Below are positions 46,901 to 58,900 of a stretch of DNA of 64,000 nt, piece by piece (the first letter of the stretch is position 1; each line of letters starts with the position of its first letter). A model generated the notes under the pieces. The model was given only the letters and a program-made list of their open reading frames with translations, was not told where the DNA came from and searched no databases. This stretch comes from Siphonodentalium dalli (taxonomy: Eukaryota > Mollusca > Scaphopoda > Gadilida > Siphonodentaliidae), in the NCBI GenBank assembly GCA_032622095.1, contig CP136065.1, positions 150,171,577-150,235,576 on the forward strand, written 5' to 3'. The translations under genes were made by a program, and so were the position numbers.

Positions 46901-49900
46901 GATGCACCGCGCATCATGTCCAATTAGGACTTGTGTCTATTATTGTATTTGATGCTTTCATTGCAACACTCGCAATTTGCGCCATTTGAATGCATCGATG
47001 ACATTACGTTTATTCTAATTTAGTGTCAAGTCACGGATGATGCGTCGATCGATACAAGATACGCCTTCTGCTGCAAGTTCTGCATGAACCTTAAGGAGAA
47101 CGTAACCGACTGAGACACATATTCTAACTCTATCATTTGGTGCATTGGCTGCAAAATTCAGCATGAAACATTGAAATCGCATATAAAATTTACACCAATA
47201 AGAACCCTATCAGTTGAGATGACTCTATTAAAGTTTGCCAACTTGTATGAATGTGGGATTAAAATCCAAGAATTCATTTTCAACAATGAAATTGAATATG
47301 CTTGTTTTTTATTGCAGATGGGTACCAGTCTACGTTGACCAGGAGCAAATGCTAGGAGTTATGTCTATCGCGTTCTTATTAGCTAACAAAGATGATCCCA
47401 TTGTGTGGCGAGGACCCAAGAAAAATGGTAATATTAACCCTTTCTATTCTAAATGCTCATCGACGAGTATTTCTCTTAGGAATGTCCAGATAATAAGTTC
47501 CACAAAAGACTAAACTTATTATCTGAACATTTCCTTCCAATAAATTGGACTCCTTCTGTACTTGAATTATCTGTTGTCTGCTTATTTTTTCTGAAAACCC
47601 TGCTTCCAGTAGAATAATAGACCATTCCAATGTATAATTTTATAACTGAACAAATCCTTCTGCACTTGTATTATCTGTTCATATATCTGATGTCTGCTCA
47701 TATATCCTTAACATCCCTTCAGATGAGTAATAGACCATTCCAATATATACTTTTATAACTGGGTGGGAGAATCCATTTAGTAAAGAAAGGGTTAATAATA
47801 ATAGCGGTGTTGTTTGAAAAGTCACATGGAATTTTCAGAATGTTTTTTCTTTTGAGAAACATTTGTATATTATGTTATTGGTCTGTCTCCCAAACCGAGT
47901 TGTTAGCATATATAGGCCCATTATTAAACGTTCTGGTTTTTATACACCTGTTTTTAAAACAGGAAGATATTATGGTATTGGTCCGACTGTGTATGCTCGT
48001 TTGCTGTTGATTTCCAGATGATAACTTTAGATAATCTCAACTGAATGGAATGAAAGTTGGTATGTGAGTGTATTGGCACAAAATAGAGGTTAAGATCAAA
48101 CTCGGGTTCCACCGGCCAATTTTTATCAGAGTTATGGCCCTTTTTGTTGGAATTTGCACTCATTCTTCGTTTCCAGATGATAACTTTATTAAGTCTGAAC
48201 TAAATGTAATGAAATTTGGTATGTGAGTTTATTAGCCCAAAATTCAGGTCAAGTTTGACTTTTGGATTCTGCACTCCAATTTTCACCAGAGATATGGCCC
48301 TCTGTTGGAATAACCAACATATTTTGCCACCCCCTAGTTTGCTTATACCTTTATTGTCCTCCAATAGATTGGTAAATGACAGGTTGTCATCCATGCATGT
48401 AAGTATCTGCCTGTCTATCTCTGGAACATATCTTCAGTTAGGGACCAACCTAGAGGTGTAAAATTGGGAGAAGTCACTTCTCCTCATTCGTTTATTAGGG
48501 ATGTAGCATGGAAGGGGGTCTTGAATAATCTGTAGCTTGTTGTGGTAGAGTGGCTTGTTTTGCCCCCAACTCGACATTACAAATAATTAAAACTGATCTT
48601 TTGATCTGTATATCTCTATCTTGATTCTGTGATTCTTGTATGTTCTGTGTATCTTGGCTGTATTCACGACGTGAAGGCTCTAACCCTTTGTGATCTATTT
48701 TCCTTGAGCCTGTGGATAGCCAAATTAGGACAGATAAATCCATTACAAAACGGTGTTATTTATTAAGAATGATCACAGAATAAGTACTTGTAGAAATACA
48801 TCAACTGTCAAGATGATAGGCTGCTATGGGTCTTGTGTGGGTTTCTGTGACTAGAAATGTCTCCACGTTAGCCTTCAACTAGCTAACTAATGCCAAACTA
48901 TGGCAGAGTCAACTTTAATTGACCACAAATGACTATTAGGCAATTCACCAAAAGTCTTAACAAAGTTAGCCAATGACAGGGGTGACACTCCAAAACCCCA
49001 CAAATCTTGACAATTAATGCCCGTTATGGGTCTTAATAAATCAATTAAGTCAGTAAACGTACATCAAAAGTCGGTAAACAAGTCCGAGACATTACTACTT
49101 TATCACATCGACTGAACTGTACTATGCGACAAAATGACCGTTAATCTTGACCCATCTAGAGTGTACCCACTGTAGGTAGCATCGGCCCTGTTATACGACG
49201 TGACCCACAGTGGGTAGTACTACGTACAAGTGATACCCACAAGTGATACCCACAACTACCTTGAAGGTAGCTACATGTACCTTCAAATAAAGACGTTACA
49301 GAAACAGCGTCCGAAATCACTAAGGTAACAACTAAAGGCGGAAGTTACCAATGACGTCACGCTATTTATAGCTTGACACGAAGAGTGGGAAAATCCCAGA
49401 ATGATATAAATACAATGTTAACGATGATGTGAATGAATGCGAATAAGATAAGAATTATAGCAGTTAGTTGGGTAGTAATTAGATGAATATGTAAATTATG
49501 AGTTAGTTATCTCACAAATATAACCGACGTCCTGATCAATCATCCATCATTCGTCTGTCCATGTGTCCGTAGACACTTACTGTCCGACGCGATTACTCAA
49601 GTATTTTTTTATTGGATCATGTTCGAATTTTATGTACATGTTTATGATGACACACCCCTCACCTATATAGCTTTTGGTATCGATCGGTTTAGAAATGATT
49701 AACACTTTCCATCCATACATGTTCTATTTGATGCCATAATTAAGTATATTTTGTCTGTGCTCATATATTATATGCAGGTTTATGATGACACATGCCTCAC
49801 CAGTATATTTTTTGGTATAGATTGGCTGATCAGTTTAGAAATACAGTAATTTTAACCCATTCACACACATGCCATCCAATGCAATAAGTCAAATACTTTT

Positions 49901-52900
49901 CTTCTGATTTACCTCATATTTCTTACCTAGGTTTTCCTTAGCACACCCTTCATATGTCTGGATTTTTGTTATGATTAATTATTATATATTATTATGTAGA
50001 TAATGCATGGCTTGCAGTTGATAGTGGTCCGAGAGGAGGAATAGTCCATGATCAGCAGGCGAGTAGACCTTTCCTCCTCAAGAATCACTATTTTGGTATA
50101 GTCAACAACAAGACATACCTTATTTATTATATTCTATAAAAAAAACTGGTGTGAATTCCCACACAATTTCTGTGTCTGATTTTGTCACATTTTTTTATGC
50201 TGCGAATTTTGGGAATCGGTCTCATTTTGTATAATTTATGGCAATCTTTTGGCGATGGCAGGGGAATATAACTAAAATCATTTCTTCATGATTCATGTAT
50301 TTATTTCTATAACTCCTTTGTTAACAAAGACATTTTGGGAAAATTGTTTATCTTCGATGAACATGTAAAAGGAAGTTATTCCATTCACTCATACATTAGG
50401 ATTGTCCACTTGCTAAACTAAATGGATAAACTATTTAAATACATTGGATAGCTATGATCTGACACTTATAAGATCATTAAAATTCAGCAATAAGTCTAAT
50501 GCTATACCGTAACATAACAAGTAACATTAAAAGGTAGTTTCAGATTGGCTGTGGATTCAGGTGTCAATTCAATTGCGTGAAATGAGTCTGTTATTATAAA
50601 TAGAAAACAAATAGTAGCTGAGTAGGATGCTATTGGAACATATAATAGCAGTGTACACTAGCCTTGAAATAGTGTGTATGTCATTTGCAGAATGAGGTCC
50701 CCAGAGGGTGAATTTAGTGAGGGTACCCCGCACAGCAGGCTAGCATAATTAATTCACCCTCTGGTGACCTCTTTCTGATCTTAGGTCTCCCATAGAAGTT
50801 GAGGCCTCAGAATGAGGTTCCCAGAGGGTGATTTTTGTGCCTGCCATGCCGGATAGCATTACTAAATTCATCGTCTGGGGACCTCATTTTTAAAATGACA
50901 GACACTATTTCAAGGCTTGAGTGTGTCGTCAATCAAACACGAGAACGTCATGTGAGAAATAATGTATAATAATAATGGCATAATTGCTTTCATATTTAGT
51001 ATCTTTACTCACATGATAGTACAGGTCATGTTCACTTTTGGGTTTGGTCCGATGCACTTTTGATTACAAGGTTGATATAATGATATAATCATATGTATTA
51101 CAAATATTGTTGCAGCAATGATCAAACAGTTCATCAACGACGTGTTTTGGCAAAATATCGACTACCTCATTATTGATACGCCTCCTGGCACATCGGACGA
51201 ACACATCACAGTTGTTGAGAACTTGAAGGCATATAATCCAGACGGAGCAGTTCTCGTTACTACTCCTCAGGTGTGTGCCATTACTCCATTAACTTGAAAT
51301 TTGTCACACTACATTACCACAGACCAAGCCTGGTAATATACGTTCGGTCAAACAACATCTGAAATGACCTACTTTTAAGTATGTGTAGTAGTGTGGTTGT
51401 TGAAGCAGAATTTGGGGATCAACCTGGAAGAAATTAGATACAAGGTGATTTTATTCAATGGCGGCCCCTGTGTGCGCTTCATCTTTGATCTTTTAAACAT
51501 TTAGATTTAAAAAAAAAACATTTAAAATTAATAGGCTAAACAAAAAAAATGGTTTTGATTCTCAGGCATAGCCTCATTGAAAAAAATGGCCCTAGTTGGA
51601 CCATTTTATTTCGATTTTGGATTTCACCGTAGTAAATCGGTAACATGAAATAGGAAACTGTCACACGGAAATTAGTTATGTTTCAAATTTTGAACAGGAG
51701 CTAAATACAAGAGTGTATGTGGGGGTATTCAACAAAAGACCATAGGCAATGATAAATATCAGGTATATTGTCACCACAGGCTGTCCAAACTCCCAAGTAA
51801 ATGTGTTGAAATATTTTGTAAAAGATCAGCAGGATGTTAGATATTTGACCTTTGCAACCTTTGCACAGTAAGTAAGTAACACTGCAAGATAGAGTTTCCC
51901 ACTTGCTACACTATTGTGATCGAAAGATACTCAAACTGGAGCGCAATACAATTTGATAAGCCATGTTTATGATGGTTATTTGCAGTGTTATTGTCTATCA
52001 TCCATTGCGGTACATATACAGTCTCTAATTAGTCAGCAGAATAAGTGAATCAAGGCTTTCTATGATAGTTTGGAAGATCACTTTATCTTTTCATTTCGAC
52101 TATATTTACGTTTCGTATTTTTATATGAATCGGATATGTAGTTCTGCGTGTTGCTAAAAATGATTGTGCCGATGTTAAAATCTTATCAATATATATATCA
52201 TTCTAGGTATCCCTATATGATGTATGTGTAGGACAATGTCATAATTTGTCATTTGTTATATCAGATTAAATTAGTTTATATCCTTTACAAAGTTCTCCCT
52301 ACATTTTTCTGGACCTGGGAAGGTATAATAACCCATGCTTACTATGCCAGTCTATGGTCAGAAAAAAATAAAAATAGAACTCTCGCTCCCTAATTGATTT
52401 AAAAAAAAAATTGTCTGAGAATCAAATATCTTTTTTTGTTTGGCCTTAAGGTTTTTTTTATTTTTTAGATTGAGCTCCTTTTCTTTTTCTATTTTAATTC
52501 AATGTTTTTAAATAAAATTATTGAAAAACTAATGAATGGCGTTATAACACCCACCTTTGTACCCCAAGTCACCACACCAAATTTGGTTGCAATTGGTCCA
52601 TGGTCTCAGGAGAAAAATCCGAACAGACAGACAGAGAGACAGACAGATCCTACACTTATATTATATGGATGAAAATAAGAATAAAATCAATCTAATTTTA
52701 CATGTAGTAGTTGATGATGGTTGCTTTATAGATTTCTGTAACATTTTTATGTGTTCCCATACCATGTATGGTACACATAATGCCGTCGTTCGGATCAACC
52801 ATCCGTCGTTCGTCCGTCCGTCTGTCGTACCGTCTGTCGTACCGTCTGTCCGTAGACACTTGATATCCGATTCGATTACTCAAATATTTTTTATCGGATC

Positions 52901-55900
52901 CTGTTCAAATTTTATGTGCATGTTTATGATGACACACCCATCACCCATCACTTTTGGTATCGATCAGTTGATCGGTTTAGAAATGATTAACACTTTCCAT
53001 CCATACCTGGTCATGTTCTATCCGATGCCATAACTCATGTATTTTTTGTCCGGTTGTGTTCATATTTTATATGCAGGTTTATGATGACACATGGCTCACC
53101 TGTATAGTTTTGGTATCGATTGGTTGATCGGTTTAGAAAATAATTAACCCTGCACACATATACTATCTGATGCATCTAAGTCAAACAATTTTCTTCTGAT
53201 CTGCCTCATATTTCTTACCTAGGTCTTTCTTAGCACATTCTTCATCTGTATGGATTTTGGTATTGTTTAGTTAACCCTTTCCACTATTGTTTTTAAATAG
53301 AATTCATCCAAGCCAGGATGACTCAAAAAATTTTCATCTGATCAACACCAAATTTGGTATATGCATTTCTGACCCCTAAATACAGATCAAGTTCGAATAT
53401 GGGTTTTATGCGATATATTTTAACAGAGTTATGGCCCTTTATAATTCATATCTGTTTGCCATGCACTGAAATTTGAAGAGAACATGACACAACATAGGAC
53501 TGTGTTATTGGAATGAGACAAATTATCCGATTGACATATATTAAATTATCACTTTCACTTTGAGCCAGGTTCAGTCAGTGTTTCAAAAAATGACCAATTG
53601 AATATTCATCATTAGAGGAAATGTCTTATTTTGAAATTCCCTCAATTGCATTTGGACTGCAGGATAACACTAACAGTGCTGGGATTCTTGAGACTGACTT
53701 ATTGTATGGGTTTCTAAATCCAATGACTACTCAGTGTTTATCAGTTCATTAGTTTGGGTAAGATTATCCCTTACTATCCGATTTGATAACTCAAATGTTT
53801 CCATTGATTATGTTTATAGTTCTGGTTTCGAAAATAAAAAAAAATAAAAAAATCCTATGCTATAACCGAAGTATTTTTTGTCCGATTGTGTTCATAATTG
53901 ATATGTAGGTTTATGATGACACACCCCTCACCTGTATAGTTTTTGGTATTGATTGGTTGATCGGTTTAAGAAAATAATTAACCCTTTACACACATGCTAT
54001 CCAATGCAATAAGTTGAACATATTTCTTCTGATCTGTCTCATATTTCTTACCTAGGTTTTTCTTAGCAGGTTCTTCATCTGAATGGTTTTTGGTATTGTT
54101 TAATTAACCCTTTTCACTCTTATGTTTACTTAGAATTCACCCAAGCTGCTATGACTCAAAACATTTTTCATCTGATCAACACCAAATTTGGTATATGAAT
54201 TTATCACCCCTAAATACAGATCAAGTTCGAATATGGGTTTGATCCGATATATTTTAACATAGTTATTGTCCTTTATAATTCAAGTAATTAATACCTCTTT
54301 GCTGCTGTGAATTTGAAGAGAACATATCACACAGACTAGGTGTGTTATTAAAATGGGTTATTTATTGCTATGGACATTAGATACCCTATGCTAAGCCTGA
54401 CAGTGGTGGCTGGAAGGCTTTGTTTATCATATGTCAAACTGTGATTGATGACTCTGGTCCAGTTTTGTTTTCTGTTTGGGTAAGATTAACCCCATACTAT
54501 CTGATTTGATAACTCAAATATTTCCATTGATTATGTTTATAGTTCTTGGCATAGTTTATGATAACACACCCCTAACCTGCAAATGAGGGTCATTTGGTTT
54601 ATTTGCTTAAAAATATTAACATCCTCCACCAATCCTGTTGACACAATGTGATAATTAAATATTTTTCATACGATCACTATATAAAGTGTGAATTGTTGAA
54701 ACTTTTGCACTCATGAAATGATTGGTGTAAGGATTTATAAAAATAACTAAAAGCTATCGCCAAGGTATGGGTTAAACATCTGCCGATCGTGATCAGCCTC
54801 TCGTTGCTATTTCGCATGAACCCATGAGTCCCTTTAAAGGAAACTTTCAGCGTTTGACCTAATAAATATTTAATGTATTACTATTCAACAGTTTGACACT
54901 TGCTATAATTTATTTTTAGGCTGTTGCAGTTGGCGATGTTAGAAGAGAAATTACATTCTGCAAAAAGACACATATACCTGTGATAGGTATTATAGAGAAT
55001 ATGAGTGGTTTCACATGTCCAAATTGTTCTGTAAGTTCACACAAACTGTGTCTGTACTTACCTCTTGGGTAGTAATACACAACATTGAGAGTTTAGCCCT
55101 TTCTATACTAAATGGATTCTCCCACTCAGTTATAAAATTTTATAGTTGAATGGTCTATTATTCATCTTAAGAGGTTTTCAGGAAAAGTGGACAGACAACA
55201 GATAATTCAAGAACAGAAGGAGTCCTATTTATTGGAGGGAAATGTTCAGATAATCCTTCGGGAACTACTCATCATGACTATTTAGTACAGAAAGGGTTAA
55301 AAGTATTTAGTCAGGTATCTGAAGGATAAAACTGCAAGTGTAGTCTGTTTCAAATTTGGCTTGTCTGGTATGATGGTAAAATTATTTTTATAAAGATGTG
55401 AGAATTTAAAGGTACTCTATCCGATTCGATGGTCCCCATATAACCAGATTTTTTGAAATGCCGCTTCAGTTATCAGAATCGATTAATTGCCCAAAAATAA
55501 TGCTAACCACAATCAGCTATAGTATAAAATTGCCCAAAACCTGTTATTTATCAACATTTTGTTCAACGAAATTTTGCCGGTTTTCAAATATCTGACACAA
55601 AAAAGCCACTTGATTTTAGAGTTATCCATCAAATATTTATTTTGTCAAATATAAAGTATCATTGGCACATATTTTATTGAGATTGCAGATGCAATTCATT
55701 ACATGTTTAACACATGGTTACCAATTACAGTAATGAATCGGAAATTTGAATTGGGGATACTGGTCTCCGTTCCACTCAAGTTTGTATAAAAATGTATTGC
55801 AATTATTTTGTACTCTGATAATAATTTTTTCCGACAAATCAAATGCGAATAAAAAGGCTGCCTGCTCAGGGTTTTTGGACAATCCGTGCGGGTCTTAGAA

Positions 55901-58900
55901 ATGGGGAAAATGATGTTGCGCTGCCTTAGGCCTATTAAAAATATATGAATTTTTCTGTTTATAGGAGTGTAGTAATGTATTCTCCAAAGGTGGTGGTGAA
56001 GCTCTAGCAAAGGAACACCATGTGCCATTTCTGGGTTTGTACAATTTAGCTGTTATGTTGGCTTCATGATTATGTTTTGCTGACATTGAATATTTTCATT
56101 TACATTGTTTCGATGACATGGTCTCTGTGTGTCGAGGAGTGCAGTTCAATGACAAAGCCCCTATAAAAAATACATGTATCTATATTCGCAGTCACCCTAC
56201 CCACATTTTGATATGTTGGTAGGTCTGTAGGGGAAAACATTTTATTTTTGGAAGGCTGTATATGCGGAGACTGGCCTATGTCGGAAGGTTTGAACTGTGG
56301 AATTTGACCTGAGGGTGAAAGTTTAAATATTTCACTATATGTTTTAGTTCATACCGGTGTAGCAATTTGCAAAAGTGCAATTCTTTGTATACATGCTTAC
56401 TGCATTGTAATATCTATTTTTACATTAGACAGTGGACAAAAAAAAAAAAATTCTTGAAAGGGTCAAAAACTATTTTGGTAGGTGCATTTTGAGGCCAGGA
56501 GATTGAGTGACTGACATTTTTGTCCCCCGACGTTTCCGTCGGAGGACTATAGAAATGACCCTCGTCCGTCCGTGCGTCCGAGATTGGGTACCTTCATGGT
56601 GTAATCAACTCCTCCTACAGTTTTAAACGTAGAGATTTGAAACTCTGGGATATTGTTCCTAACATGTTGGTGATTTGCAACATCTATATAGCTAATCAAA
56701 AATATAATTATTTCCATATTTTTGGGGGGGTTTTCGACTTAGAAAATTTTGAACATTTTTGCCTTTTGGATGAGATTGGGTACCTTCATGGTGTAATCAA
56801 CTCCTCCTACAGTATTAAATGTAGAGATTTGAGACTCTGGGATATTGTTCCTAACATGTTGATGATTTGCAACATCTATATAGCTAATAAAAAATATCAT
56901 TTTTTCCATATTTTTGGGGGGTTTTCGACTTAGAAAATTTGGAACATTTTTGCCTTTTGGATGAGATTGGGTACCTTCATGGTGTAATCAACTCCTCCTA
57001 CAGTTTTAAATGTAGAGATTTGAAACTCTGGTTTAAAACATAGACATTTAAAAAAAATTCTTTAACAAAGCGGCCATCGACTTGCCACGTTGTCGGGGGA
57101 CACTGTGGTCGGCCGACCTTTTATTATTATGGGTAAAACAGTGCAAGATTATTCACTCGCATACATAGGAGAATGCACTGGCACTGGATATTTAATGCTG
57201 TACCAGCGCAGCTCCCATCATGAAAGGGTTAAGCCCCATGACAGTTTGAAGCCTGAAATGATGCTCACTTTTTATACGCCCATTTGAAAAATGGTCCGTA
57301 TTATATAATCAGTCTGTCTGTCCATCTGTCAACATTTTGGTTTCCGGATGATAACTCGAGTTTGGATTATTTTATCACAACTAAACTTGGTATGTGCCCG
57401 AGTCACACAAAAACACAGGTTTTAATTTGGGTTCGGTTTGATGAATTTTTCCAGAGTTGTGGGCCTTTTTGGCTTATAAATTTTGCATATTCTTGCTTTC
57501 CGGATGATATTTTGCATTATTCTATTGGACTCATATTTTGTATGCTAGTTTATTACCTCACAATACAGGTCAAATTCAAATGGGGTTTGGTACCTTCATT
57601 GCCAATTTTCTTTGATAGTTATTGAAAGATGACAACAAAAGTACGTCAAATACTTTACTTACCATTGACTAGACACTGGTTCTATAAGGCTATGTCACTT
57701 CACTCTGCACGCCATTATGAGAGACCAGTAGAATCCATCTGCCATTATTATGTCACCGGACAAAATAATGCCAGCTATTTTTAGTACGCGTTGTGTCGTA
57801 ATAATTTCTGACTGGAAATGGGGAGAAAAGCCCTGCTTTACAAGAGACTGTTAATGTACAGTAATGCCCAAATTAATCGACTCCATAACCGCAGCAGAAT
57901 TGTGGGTAACTTTTCAGGATTTAGTCGGAAATATGGCTTGTTGCCATTCATCGGAAAGCTCTCGGGGAAAAGTTAGCCATAATTCTGCTGCGGTTATGGA
58001 GTCGATTAATTTGGGCATTACTGTAATTTACCTGTCTGTGTGCTCCATTGTGCAAAAATAACAGTAAATAGGGATAAAGCAAGCTGCATGAAACATTTTA
58101 GCAACAAGATATTTATGTTAATAAAAGTCAGTGATTTGTTACTCTCGGAAGCGATTGACGATGCTCTTTTCTGGTTGGTTGGTGAATCTCTCCAGTGACG
58201 TCATTTTGAAATGGCAAATAGATTATGATGGTCTCTCATGATGACGAACATAGCAGAGTGTCATATAACCAGCATCTACAGTAATGCCCTGAATTATTGA
58301 CTCCTTAACCACAGCAGAATTATGGGTAATTTTTCGGGATTTAGTCGGAAATATGGCTTGTTGCCATTCATCGGAAAGCTCTCGACTGAGAGCTTTCCGA
58401 TGAATGGCAACAAGCCATATTTCCGACTAAATCCTGAAAAATTACCCATAATTCTGCTGTGGTTAAGGAGTCAATTATTTAGAGAATTACTGTAGTCTAT
58501 GTTTGCTCAAGTAATGGAATTTAGAAAAATTCAGGTCCCATCTTTTCTTCAGAATGGAACACCAAAGATCATTCCTCGTTAGTCTTTTCCTGATAGGGTA
58601 AAAAAAATCAAGTGTTTGTCTCACTTTCTTGCGAACATCTGAAAACAGCTGAATATTAATATGACTTTCGAATGTTTTTTCAGAGATTGTGGATCGTTCA
58701 GATCAGTATTTTGTGTTTTTATCGAACTTTAAAATTCCATAGCCACAGTTTGGGGATTCAATTGTCCGTTTAATATCTGGGTCTATTATTTCTCTTCCAG
58801 GATGTATTCCACTTGATCCCCAGCTGACACAGTGTTTGGAGGAAGGGAAGGATTTCTATAAAGAGTTCCCTTCGTCTCCGACATTACAGTCAATCGATCA

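Noticed and set aside
52557-53033. 158-codon frame in an intron
   Set aside because: It crosses the ACAGACAG and GTCCGTCC simple repeats and a dispersed repeat; not conserved in the copy at 37220.
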